Part shown: piece after piece, positions 32,701-43,743 of the stretch | Position numbering within the stretch: position 1 is the stretch's first letter | Layout of the letters: each line of letters starts with the position of its first letter | From: Parietichytrium sp. I65-24A | Taxonomy: Eukaryota; Sar; Bigyra; Thraustochytrida; Thraustochytriidae | Assembly: GCA_012862575.1 (NCBI GenBank) | Contig: BLSF01000031.1 | Coordinates: forward strand, 454,626 to 518,625 | Length of the DNA stretch: 64,000 nucleotides | Direction of reading: 5' to 3' | Notes under the pieces: model-generated | Database searches by the model: none | Told to the model about the DNA's origin: nothing | Seen by the model: the letters and a program-made list of their open reading frames with translations, nothing else | Position numbers and translations under genes: made by a program

Positions 32701-35700
32701 GAAAGAAAACTCTGCAGAGGAAAACTCGTAGGCCTCGTTGGTACTGTAACTTCGTTCGAGACGCACGAGTTGTACAGCTGGCCTTCCTCTCTTTTAGCTT
32801 GCTGAGCAGCAAATTTGAGATCATCAATGATTGCTAGGCGACGTGGCACTATGCCTTTCTCCCAAGGGCCTTTGGTGACGTTTGCGCCCTCCGCCCCCAA
32901 CACCCAACGCCCAACAAGGTCGTGTTTTCAAACTCGGACATTCCCTAGACTAGCTGAACTCTACTTAGAGATGATCGAGTCACTAATTGAATCCTCGGTC
33001 AGCTTGCGTCTTCTCTTTCTCTTTCTCGACTCCAGACATTCTCCTCTTCCATGTGGTCAGATCGTGGCCGCAACTGCTGGTGCATAAATTATCGACAGGA
33101 AGGGAAGCCCAACCAATGAAGATTCGCACACTTTTAAAGACTCGACAAGTCGCCCAACACGTTTGCTCTCTTGCTGGTGAGGCGGGAAGGGTTTCTTTTT
33201 GAGAAAGCGAGGAGCGGGATGCAAGTTTCTAGTACAAGTGCGTGCAGTTTTCCGGTGGCTGAGCACCACTACAAACAAAGATCTCTTTGCCTGACTGATC
33301 GCCGATAGACGCGTAAACATTCCCTGCCTCCACTAACTTTATTAACTGTAAAGTCAAGAACGAAACTTCTCTCGTTGAATTCATTCACTGTCAATCGAAA
33401 CAAGAAACAATCTTTTCTTCGTTGGCACTTTCGCCCTTCTTCCTCTTCCTCCGTGTGTGCTCCCTACAGTATCCATTAATAATAGTGCTACACCGGTACA
33501 ACCTTTGGCGGGAAATTGCGATCTTGGGCAATCAATCAATCAGGACTACCTACCTGCTGACTGTGAGTGATAAATAGTGCATGATAAGCTTCTTCAAGCT
33601 CACCTCACAACTCCTTCCACATAAGAGAGAACAGTAACTTTTTTGCAGGAGAGCATTGTGGCATATTGTGGCGCCTTCGCTCTCCTTCTTCACTGTCAAT
33701 CGAAAGAATAGATTATATGAAATCTTACAATGTTAGTTCACAGTCAGAACAGAAATTTACTTGTCCATTCATTCCACTTTCCAGTTCATGACTATTGGAC
33801 GCTCATGTAGTGAATCATACCGAAAAGTATAGAAACTACCATGCGCTAAGCAAACTCACAGTCAGGTCCCCAGTGCTCTTCTTAGGGCCCCCACTAAATA
33901 TTTATAGTGAGTACTATAGTACTGGTAGAGTTGAGAATACTGCACAGTAGAACCTAGTACTGATGCTCGTCGCAACATCGATCCAATCGTAAAACTCTCA
34001 TCGTCGTTAGTAAGTCTTGGTAGGATAGAGATAACAGTGACGTTTATTTTTTTTGTTTTTCGTAGAATTTAGAGAACATTTTTTGGAAGAATTCAATCAA
34101 GCTTTTTTTCTCAAATTGGAATAAGAAGCAAAAAAACACTTTCCAGTCAGTGAGTGCCTGCTGCTTCTGAATGAATTATTCTGAAAATTGAAAAATCTTG
34201 TCGAGTAGGTGCTTCTCAAAAGCGCTTCACAATCCCGTAAATCTCACCTCACAGACAGTCACCAGCTCACTCACAGAGAAGTTTGCACTGCCATTCTTGG
34301 CGATTGCCGTCCTAATCCGTCCTCTCGGGGAAACCTCCTCCCCTGCAGTTTCCTTTGTTTCCTGTTTTTGAATCAAAATAAAAATTAAAAATTAAAAACT
34401 CAACAAAATTTTAACTTTGGTTGACTGACAAAAATTAATCGATTGATTGCTTGCTTGCTTGATTGAGCTAAGTGGCACGGTCATGCGAGAGTAACTCAGT
34501 CTCAATCGACTGTGAAGCTCACTCACCTGTCAGTGTCAAACGAACTTGGCTCGTGGAGTATTGGCGTCTAGTCTAGAGAACGAGAACCCTGTTGCCAGCA
34601 CACAGGTTTTACGAGCTCAAGACTGACGATGCTCTCAGTACTCTCAGTCCAGTCTAGCTAGCCGGCTGTGAAGCGGAACTGCGCTACTAGTAGCTTTAGT
34701 GACACTAGTGACCACAGGCCGAGCAATCGTACCACTCACTCTCACTACCGCGGGAGGCACAGGATCCCCTCGCGTGAGTTTGACTCAGACTTCGTTCGAC
34801 GAGCGTGTGGCTGACTATAAGTTAAACACACAGAGGCGCTGGCACTGCAAAGACAAAGTCAAACGGACGAAAACAAGCGCAGGGGACTCCTCGACTAACA
34901 AAAAGTAACCTGCCCAGAGAACCATGCGAAGCCTGCGAGTGTGGATAGGAAATAGCCAAGTCATTCTCCGACGATGATGATGCTGATGTGAGTTTGTTTA
35001 GTCGATTATATAAACTAACAGTAAAAACGCTTTAGCCGACGACGTGGGACTTGGGTTGGATGAGAAAATTGCCCGCTAGCGCTCATCTAGTCTCGGTGTT
35101 TTTTCGCCATATCCGAATTCTCATCGTCTTTGGGAGATGTGGGTACGAGTACATTGAAGTTGAGGTGAACCGGAGGAGAGAGCACCATCGCTCTGTCGTA
35201 AAATCAGTCAAAACCACAAGAATTTATAATCAGTCAGAGAGAGTTTTTGGATGAAAAGGAAAGCGCTGGACCAGCACTGGACCAGGGTCAAGCGACTGTG
35301 GTCTCCACCAAGATTACACCGGGCAGCGGGAGTTTTTGGGCGGCGAGTTTATGATTAGGATATGAAAATTCTCACCAACCGGCCACGGACTATGCGTGGG
35401 AGGTCGTGGCCCAAACATGTGTCCCCAGGCCCTTCGGCAGAGGTCCAGAAAACTTCCGAGTTTGAAAACGTCCGAGTTTGAGTGTCCGAGTCTCCAGGTC
35501 AGTCGTTCAAGAGTCCGAGAGAGCAAGATGCTGACTGCGAGTACAGAGTCTTTCTAGAGTACAGCGCGCATATTTTTGATCCTGAATCGTGCTTCTTCAA
35601 GTGCCGGCCTGTCCCACACCCCACAACCACCATCACATCGACTGTGTTCGACAACACTTTTGATGAACAAAATCCTACCTTCAAGATTTGCGAGATAAAA

Positions 35701-38015
35701 AACGAGAAAAGGCCAGGATATGCTTGAAGCCATCAAAAATTATTTCACTGCTATTCAATGTGAGAACCAGCAACACTTTCAAGTCTACCGGCAGCAACAC
35801 TTTCAATTCTAACGCCAACACTTGGGAGGAAACGAGCTCTCCCAAAGAATATACTTCTAACTTTGTTCGCAAATCCCACCGTGCCACAACCAAGATGTTG
35901 CGAGTCGCAGAACACCCTTTTCAGCGACAGTGACGACCTACCACGTCGCAGAAAAGGTGCATTGCAAGGCATCGGTCGTGGCTCTGAAACGACATGGTCG
36001 GAACGTCCTCTGCGTTGAAGAGCTTGATTGAGCTGGGTCGTCATTGAGAGGGAGGCATGTTGGCGTTTCTGCCTTCTTCCTTGTATTTTTTTCGATTGCA
36101 GCAACCAATTCGGTCATCAAACACAAGTAAAACGAACTCATATCGCAGTCCAAATGCGCATTTTCTCCTTTGGCACCTTGCACCGTCGTAGCGCTTCTTC
36201 CGCCCCCTTTTCCGAACCTATCGACGACAGCGATCGGATCGCTTAAAGGCTTTCGTCAAGCTATTCTTCTTTCTTTGGATGGCAAAGTAGAATTTAGAAT
36301 AACTCCAGGATGGAGCCAAGCGTATTCCCAAGTTCACCGTTTTGATCTCACTCACAATCCCGCGTCCGCGAAGGCGACTGGTAAAATACCTCCGGCGTTT
36401 AAAGCGACGCTGGGGATGGGACGAGTGTCGAACACCACAGTCCCGGGCGGCGTTTCCTTCACAAGACGTCGATTTCTAGCAGCACCGGCACTTACGATGA
36501 AGCGAGTAGGACGGTAATACAAGCAGTGTGCTGCTTTCGGAGCTTGTCGACTCGACAAAAAATCTCCGAACAGAATGTGCACTGGAAACTGAGGGCAAGC
36601 CTTTCATGATCAGGACAGGCTTCTCGGATATCTGTCTGCTGGCATGAATGATAAGCTTACGGGAGAAGAGAGCACGTAGGCTGGCCGGCTGGCCGGCTGG
36701 TTCCGCCGGTACATAGTTTAGAGCTCACCACCCCACATTGATACCGGCGCTGCTTTCCAGGGTTTTCTTTCACTCAAGAGTGAACATGTGACTTGACGTT
36801 TTTGAAAGACTGGAGACTGGAGACCGGTTCGCTCTAGTTCGTCCAACATTCTCCCAAATCTACTTGCGCGCCAAATCAAGTCGACTTTTTTCAATAAAAT
36901 GTTTTTTTTGTTTCCGAGCTGGGACGGGGACTGTCTTGTATTTTGGGGATGAAAACATAACGACGAGAACAGAGCCAAACACGTAACACAGCCACACTTC
37001 ATCCTCTCAAAGCCCGTGTACTAGAACCGAGCTCTCGTGGGTTCCGAAAGCGGGTTCGATGCCAACATTCCGCCTCATTGACCATTCCGTTCCCGCTTCC
37101 TCAGATTTCCTCAGCGTGCATTACACACAATCTCCAATCCGTCAAATCACATCCACTCCCAAGCAAGCAGACTCTTGAATTTCCGTATTCCTGCGGGCAC
37201 TTACCCCATGGCCTATCACATCCTCCGCCACTTCTACTAGCTAGCACGACTTCCAGAACATAGAACACACCAGAACACCCGCACAGCTAGTGATTCCCTT
37301 ATCCACTCCTACGTGAGGCTGCCAGGCCTCGCCCCTAGCCCTCCATAAGCCAGACTACCATGGCTACCGCCATCTAGCGTTTCCCGTGAGTCAGCGAGCC
37401 ACGTGAGTCCGCGAGGACAGAGGCGTACGTGCGCGAAGAACCCGGGAACCCACGCAAAGAACTGACTGAAAGAACCGAAAGGACCGAAAGGACGGAGGTC
37501 CGGCCTGCCTTTGGTGGGAAATTTCGTGTCACAGTTTCACAGGTTCACAGTTTCATAGTAGCAAGAGCCAACGCCGACGAAAAGCACGAAAGACAAGTGA
37601 GATAGTGAGAGAGTGAGATAGTGAGACAAGTGAGAGAGTGAGAGAGTGAGAACGCGGTCTGTGAGAGAGCATTGCGAGTGGGATCATAGAATCATAGAAT
37701 CATAGATCATACTCGTTGACTCTTTGGATCATAGATCATACTCTTTGACTCTTTGGCTCTTTGACTTGTTGACTCGTAGACTCGTTGGGAAAACGGTGGG
37801 ACTGCCTTGTGCGTGGTTGGCGTTTTGCAGTGCGAAGAGTTGCGTTTGGAATAAGCAGGTTGGGATTGGGATCAATACGTTTCATTTCGTTGGCGTTTGG
37901 TTCGATTTGATCGGCGGCTGTCGGTTGAAAGGTCAAAGGTGAATTGGACGTTTGTTTGTTTGTTTGTTTATTTGTTTGAGGGAGATTGGCGGCGGTGCCG
38001 ACAAGCGCTTGAGCC

Positions 38016-41000
38016 ATGGCTCTGAGATTTGCGATTCGAGGAGCGCTGGCCAAGCACGAGCATCGGCGAGGCGTGGCAGAAGCTCATCACCAGTATCGTC
38101 TCGGTCTGCAGACTCGGTCCATGTCATCTTGGTGGTGGGACAAAGATCGGAAGTCGCCACTCAGTGCCAAAGACGAAAAGCACAAAGGCAATCAGGAAGC
38201 AGATGGCCAGGCAAACTCGTCTTCTTCAAAGCAGCCAGCTTCGGCCCAGGAAGGCGGCGCGAACGAGGCGAAGGAGGTGAACTCGCAAAAGCCCGATGGA
38301 CACCAGGCCAAGGGCGATTCCGGCGCAAACAAAACAGCCTCGGAGCCGGAGAATGGAAAAAGTCAGGCGTCGGGAGCGGGGCAAGGCAGCTCCGGCGAAA
38401 ACTCGAATGTTGCTTCCGTATTAGCTCTGCAGGGTGCGCCGAGGCAGCCCCAAGTCCTCGCCCTGCCTCTGGACCGTCGGCCACTATTCCCGGGGCTCTT
38501 GCACCCGATTCAGATCACCGACCGCGCAGTGTACGAGGCCTTGGTGCGCACTCGTGCGAGCGGTAACCCGTACATTGGTGTGTTTCTGCGGAAGCACGAT
38601 ATCAAAGCAAGGGATTTTGTGGAGCTGGCCCCGTCGGACCGGATCCTCAACGTCTCCGAGATTCACCAATTGGGAACATTTGCGCAGATCGTGCAGATGG
38701 AGCCTCTGCACAATCACGTGGAGAGCGCCGCAGTAGTGTCCTCGGACGAGCACGATGGTGACTTGGAGTTTCATAATCACGAGGAACAACAGCAGAGGCA
38801 GGACCTGCGAAAAGCGTTGTTTAATGAGCGACGTAGCGGTTCGGGCGGCATGTCTAGCAACAGCTTCCAACTCAACGACAGTGCTAGCCAGATGGTGGCC
38901 AATTCAAAAGAGGAGAGCTGGACGCTCGTAGTGAAAGCCCACCGAAGGATTCAGATAGAGGAGGTTTTAAACCCCGGCCCGCCGCCAATGGTCAAGGTGC
39001 AGCACATATCGGAGACTCCCCTGGGCAATTATGACATGGACACCATTCGCGCTTACACCAACGAGGTGCTTGCCACATTGCGGGACGTCATTAAGCACAA
39101 TCCCCTGCTGCGGGAACACATGCAGTTTTTCTCGACCCGCTTTGACATGTCTGACCCTCACCACGTGTGCAATCTCGCAGCCCATCTAACTTCGGCCGAC
39201 GGCAACGAATTGCAGGAGGTACTCGAGGCACTCAACTTGGAAACTCGTCTCCAAAAAGTCCTTGTCTTGTTGAAGAAGGAGGTGCAGCTGAATGCAATTC
39301 AGGAGGAGATTAGCAAACAGGTAGAGGAAACCATCAGCGCAAACCAGCGCAAGTACTTTTTGAATGAGCAGCTCAAGCAGATTAAAAAGGAGCTGGGCCT
39401 CGAGCATGATGACAAGGATGCAATTTTGCAAAGGTACCAAGAAAAGTACGCTCAACTGCAAAAGGTCATTACCGCCGCGGATTCCTTGGAAGAGACATCT
39501 GAGAAGTCTTCTTCCGAGGGCGACAGTGGCAAGGAGCAGGGCACTCACAAGCGACAGTTTGTTCAAAACGGCGTCCCTGCGGAGGTTAAGAAGGTGATTG
39601 AGGACGAACTGAAAAAGCTCTCAACCCTCGAGAAGTCTAGTCCTGAGTTTAATGTGTCTCGTGGCTATCTAGATTGGCTTTTGAGTCTACCCTGGACAAA
39701 GGCCTCGCTTGACAATCTTGACATCGAGCACGCGCAGAAAATCCTGGAAAGCGACCACTTTGGATTGAGCGATATCAAGGAGCGAATTTTGGAATTCATT
39801 GCCGTCGGAAATTTGCGAGGGACTGTGCAGGGCAAAATCATCCTTCTTGTTGGGCCTCCTGGAGTCGGCAAAACCAGCATCGGAAAGTCTATTGCCCATG
39901 CTCTAGACCGCGAGTTCTTCCGCTTCTCCGTGGGAGGTTTATCTGATGTATCCGAAATCAAGGGACATAGACGGACATACATTGGCGCAATGCCAGGCAA
40001 GCTCGTTCAGTGCCTAAAGACGGTGGGGGTCTCAAATCCTGTCATACTTATCGATGAAATCGATAAGCTGAGCACCGGGTACCGCGGGGACCCCGCCTCG
40101 GCACTGTTGGAGCTCTTGGATCCGGCCCAGAACTCCTCGTTCTTAGACCACTACCTGGATGTGCCGATGGACCTTTCCAAGGTGCTTTTTGTGTGCACTG
40201 CAAATTCCCTAGATACTATTCCTGGGCCGCTCCTGGATCGCATGGAAATTTTGCGCTTGTCCGGCTACGACCTTCCTGAGAAGGTCGAGATTGCCAAGAG
40301 GTATTTGGAGCCTCGTGCGAAACGAGACTGCGGTTTGATTTCTGCCGAAGAAGCTGCCTCGATACCTGGACCTGACGAGACGGAGAATATCGCGGAGAGC
40401 AGCACTCCAAAACCTTCTCCTGCGCTCAAAGTCCCAGAGTCCCTTGGCCTGGATGAGTCAGCCATAACGTCGCTGGCGCGGTGGTATTGCCGCGAGTCTG
40501 GTGTGCGCAAATTGGAGCAAGAGATTGAGAAAATTTACCGCAAGCTCACCTTGGAGCTTCTCAAGACCAAATCTGCAGAGCGAGAGACGCGCTCGTGGAC
40601 TGTGCGCGAAGACAACCTGGAAAAGTATGTTGGAAAACCGAGGTATCAATCGGAAAAGCTGTACGAGTCCGTGCCACCGCCAGGCGTGGTCATGGGTTTG
40701 GCTTGGTCGGCTTACGGTGGCTCTAGTTTGTACATCGAGACGACCGCCATTAAAAGAGTCTCAGCAGCCAGAACCGCAGGTGAAGAGACTGGTGAGAAAC
40801 CTAAGACTTCTGCTGGCGCAGGTCCCGTGAGCTTTTCTGTACACACTACCGGACAGCTCGGCGATGTGATGAAGGAAAGCACTAGTATCGCATTGACATT
40901 TGCAAAGCATCATCTCCAGAACGTGGATTCTGGCAACACATTTTTTGAGCAGAATCAAATCCATCTGCATGTTCCTGAGGGTGCAACTCCCAAGGACGGC

Positions 41001-41291
41001 CCTTCCGCGGGTGTGACGATGACCACGGCGCTCCTATCCTTGGCATTGCAAAAGTCTGTGAAAGCCGACCTTGCGATGACCGGAGAAATCAGTCTGACCG
41101 GCATGGTACTTCCCGTAGGCGGAATCAAGGAAAAGGTCATTGCAGCGCGTCGGTCTGGCGTGAACACGATCATATTACCAAATGGTAACCGCAAAGATGT
41201 GGATGAGTTACCAGACTACCTGAAAAAGGATCTGACGATTCATTTCGCGAAGCATTACGATGATGTATACAAGGCAGCGTTTGGACTTTAA
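38016..41291 (+). CDS. LONP1: mitochondrial Lon protease
   Basis: A 1,091-residue ATP-dependent serine protease that degrades misfolded or oxidised matrix proteins. The N-terminus is rich in Arg/Ala with no early acidic residues (MALRFAIRGALAKHEHRRG), typical of a mitochondrial presequence, followed by a low-complexity linker to about residue 145. The Lon N-domain begins at about 150 (LALPLDRRPLFPG) and carries a Gln/Ser-rich insertion. The AAA+ module has Walker A GPPGVGKT (613-620) and Walker B VILIDEIDK. The protease domain has the catalytic Ser997 (KDGPSAG) and Lys1040 (second Lys of GGIKEK), 43 residues apart as in known Lon dyads. It is a single exon, full length and intact. A peroxisomal Lon is less likely given the N-terminus and the lack of a C-terminal SKL-type signal. 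Confidence 0.96.
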   Translation: MALRFAIRGALAKHEHRRGVAEAHHQYRLGLQTRSMSSWWWDKDRKSPLSAKDEKHKGNQEADGQANSSSSKQPASAQEGGANEAKEVNSQKPDGHQAKGDSGANKTASEPENGKSQASGAGQGSSGENSNVASVLALQGAPRQPQVLALPLDRRPLFPGLLHPIQITDRAVYEALVRTRASGNPYIGVFLRKHDIKARDFVELAPSDRILNVSEIHQLGTFAQIVQMEPLHNHVESAAVVSSDEHDGDLEFHNHEEQQQRQDLRKALFNERRSGSGGMSSNSFQLNDSASQMVANSKEESWTLVVKAHRRIQIEEVLNPGPPPMVKVQHISETPLGNYDMDTIRAYTNEVLATLRDVIKHNPLLREHMQFFSTRFDMSDPHHVCNLAAHLTSADGNELQEVLEALNLETRLQKVLVLLKKEVQLNAIQEEISKQVEETISANQRKYFLNEQLKQIKKELGLEHDDKDAILQRYQEKYAQLQKVITAADSLEETSEKSSSEGDSGKEQGTHKRQFVQNGVPAEVKKVIEDELKKLSTLEKSSPEFNVSRGYLDWLLSLPWTKASLDNLDIEHAQKILESDHFGLSDIKERILEFIAVGNLRGTVQGKIILLVGPPGVGKTSIGKSIAHALDREFFRFSVGGLSDVSEIKGHRRTYIGAMPGKLVQCLKTVGVSNPVILIDEIDKLSTGYRGDPASALLELLDPAQNSSFLDHYLDVPMDLSKVLFVCTANSLDTIPGPLLDRMEILRLSGYDLPEKVEIAKRYLEPRAKRDCGLISAEEAASIPGPDETENIAESSTPKPSPALKVPESLGLDESAITSLARWYCRESGVRKLEQEIEKIYRKLTLELLKTKSAERETRSWTVREDNLEKYVGKPRYQSEKLYESVPPPGVVMGLAWSAYGGSSLYIETTAIKRVSAARTAGEETGEKPKTSAGAGPVSFSVHTTGQLGDVMKESTSIALTFAKHHLQNVDSGNTFFEQNQIHLHVPEGATPKDGPSAGVTMTTALLSLALQKSVKADLAMTGEISLTGMVLPVGGIKEKVIAARRSGVNTIILPNGNRKDVDELPDYLKKDLTIHFAKHYDDVYKAAFGL

Positions 41292-41424
41292 ATAATATAT
41301 TCAAAAGAGTGTTTCTTACTCACTTGCGCTCTCCATCTCCCATTTCCCATTTCGGGCTGAACACAAACACAAAAAAAAATTAAAAGAGCGCATGTTGCCT
41401 TCAGACGACGACACCGGTTCAAGC

Positions 41425-42994
41425 TTATTCCGCTTTCCCGGGCTCTTTCAAGTGCTTTGCTCGCACCACCCAAGTTCGGTACAGCTGGTCTGCACAGATC
41501 ATCCACAACATTACGATTCCAAAATACGCGGCAGCAAGGCCGTGAGAATTGACTCTTGCCATGCCAACGAGTGCGGCCCCAAAACCCATGCCACCCTTGT
41601 ACAAGAACGTGTCGATGACACTCTTGACAACGAAACGGTCCTTGCGGTCCAAAACACTGTACATAGATTCGCGAACGGGTTTGCTGACGGCGAAAGCGAT
41701 CACTCTGCGTGCGAATTCAAAAGTAAAAACTATCGGAGTCGCAGCCTCCGCTGAAGCAAATTCCAAGGCTCCAAAGCCGAGTCCCGTGACCAATGGCAAA
41801 CTCCACAGACCATAGCGAGTCGACAAGAGCGCGGAAGAATCTTCCCTCAGCGACATGTACACCTGAAGTGCCAACGTTCCTGCGGCGGAGATGAGACTGA
41901 GGTTGGCCGACATACTGGCAGCTTGTTCCGGGGAGGAGCCCAGATCCTCCACACTCTTCGTCCGCTCCAAGTATATCATCGACATTGTACAAGTGTAGCA
42001 CACCGTGGTGCAGGCAAATAAGGAGCAGAGGGGATCACGAATCACCTTCAAGAAAGACCCTGATGAAGTCGAGTCATGAAGCTCGGCGGACTCGCCTTTT
42101 CCTGTAGAGGACTTGCTGGTGGCACAGCTTTTCGCAAGCCATGAAGCACTTTCAACAGAAAGCCCAATCAAAGGAACTAGATGACGGGCCTTGAAGCCGT
42201 GTGAGAGCAGAAGTGACGACAAAGCTGCGCCAATTGCCTGCCCAATGGTGCAGGCGGCTCCAATCATACTGAAGAATTTGGCAGAGCTATACCCGGAAGC
42301 GGGTATCAGATCTGATGCAAATGACCATTGCAATGAGATGACGACGTTGACCAATCCCTGGCTGAGAACAAACACTGCACAATTCAGCAGGTACTGCGTC
42401 GACTCGAAGTCTCTCTGCACGCCAGAGTCGTCAACAAAGTACCCCAAACACACCACTGCAGCAAACCCTCTAAACATCCACGCCATCCTCTCCGCAGTCT
42501 CTTGCAGCGAGTCGCGAACCACGTACTGGCAGTTGCGAATCACACGTCAGTCAGCACCCGAGGGCAAGAAAAAGCAAACAGAAGCCGTCGAATGTCAAAC
42601 AAACAAACAAACAAAGCTTTGAAACTAAAAACCTACCTTTACCATTGGAGCGAATAGAAGCGTGCCCAACGTCGACAACGTGAGCAACTGGGAGCCGACA
42701 GATTTACCAGCCACTAGCATTTGCGCGTCACGCACGCTCTTCAATTCACCAACATTCTATCAGCGCTCCATTCAACGCCATTCAAGCCAACCTCGATCAT
42801 TTGACCGCCACCACTCAACTGCCCAAGTACAGCATCTCACCTGGCGCGCGAAGGCGAGCAGGAAGGACATGAACAACAAATGGTCCCACGACACAAAACA
42901 CCCAATCCCCCGTCCACACACTCACCTGCAGCAAGTAATTGGCAGCCATCATAAGCGCGAACGAAGCGCACAGTCTTTGACTTAAACTCGCCAT
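41425..42994 (-). CDS. Npt/NTT-like (ATP:ADP antiporter type) membrane transporter, three exons
   Basis: Exon 1 is 42994-42926, exon 2 is 42738-42637 and exon 3 is 42525-41425. The introns are 187 and 111 bases (GTGAGT, GTAGGT) and all junctions are phase 0, giving about 423 residues. The spliced N-terminus reads through YLLQSVRDAQMLVAGKSVG and then a membrane segment LLTLSTLGTLLFAP, as in bacterial Npt1/Npt2-type carriers (COG3202), where RD follows the first helix. Near the C-terminus, VRESMYSVLDRKDRFVVKS and DTFLYKGG match the conserved arginine-proline-aromatic/lysine block of that family. About 10-11 hydrophobic segments are seen, with a Ser-rich loop at about residues 190-210. Members of this superfamily exchange ATP/ADP or related solutes, but the substrate here is not known. 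The family call is by motif recall. The gene ends 133 bases from Lon, tail to tail. Confidence 0.65.
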
Positions 42995-43743
42995 CTCTCC
43001 TCTCTCCCTCTCTCTCTCTTTCTTTCTTTCTTGACTGAGGCAGAGAACGAACGTGCGCACTCTGGCAGCAACGTATGCACGTACGTGTACTCCACTCAGA
43101 GTACGCCCCAAGTGCTCAGTACTCGCAGTCAGACGGTGTATCGTTCCCGGGCACGGGTAGGTACTGACTGCGAGTTCTGCGAGTACACGTGTACACGTAC
43201 GTTCTACAGCACTGGACACTGCACACTTTGAAGACGCGTTGTGACACGAGCTGTTGTAGTTATCTCGAGGGCACTTCTAGTTGGTAGGTTACAGAGCTCG
43301 AAAAGGGACCAATCTCTGAGCTCGAGTAGCTCGAGTAGCTCGAGTATCCTGTTTAGTTGACAGGCATTGGACTCATTGGACTGTAAGATTGTGTTCAGGA
43401 ATGGGCTTGGGAGCTGGTAAGGCCACGAGTCCCCAAGATGGTAAGGCACAAGTGAGTGACAAGCGGCTGGCGTGCGAGCGCTGTGAGCTGCGGACAGAGA
43501 GGATTATCCGTGTCCGGAGATTTAAATGTTTACGTTATATCAAGTGGGAACGCCTCGCAGACAAAAGCCGGTCAAGCAAATGTTGGAGTCGAGGATTGGG
43601 AACGGGGTTGAAGGACACCTTTTCGCCTCGCGAAATCCTCATGTCAGGGATCATGTAAATGTTGGAACAAATGCCCTGATTCTCCGGGGTTGCATTCCTG
43701 TTTATAAAAAGGGGCGAAGGATGATCTGGTCAATGTGGCGCGT
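42995..43743. other. intergenic; ambiguous short frames
   Basis: Upstream of the transporter and downstream of the channel, both on the minus strand. Two overlapping plus-strand frames (43389-43658 and 43526-43762) look less random than average. GGTAAG donor-like sites occur at 43418 and 43441, so a small spliced gene is possible. I could not join them convincingly. A three-fold CTCGAGTAG run lies near 43320-43346. Confidence 0.35.

Larger units (their letters stand above)
28480..38015. other. 9.5-kb region without recognisable genes
   Basis: This lies between the divergent bZIP (-) and Lon (+) genes. I find only short frames without recognisable motifs, many created by CTCT/AGAG or GGAA runs. 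It contains an (AT)n run (28643-28674), AG runs (29595-29616, 29768-29795), TCTC/GGAA stretches (30540-30690) and many ACTGTGAGTG-like short repeats. A small or heavily interrupted gene, or non-coding RNA genes, could be missed here. Confidence 0.45.
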
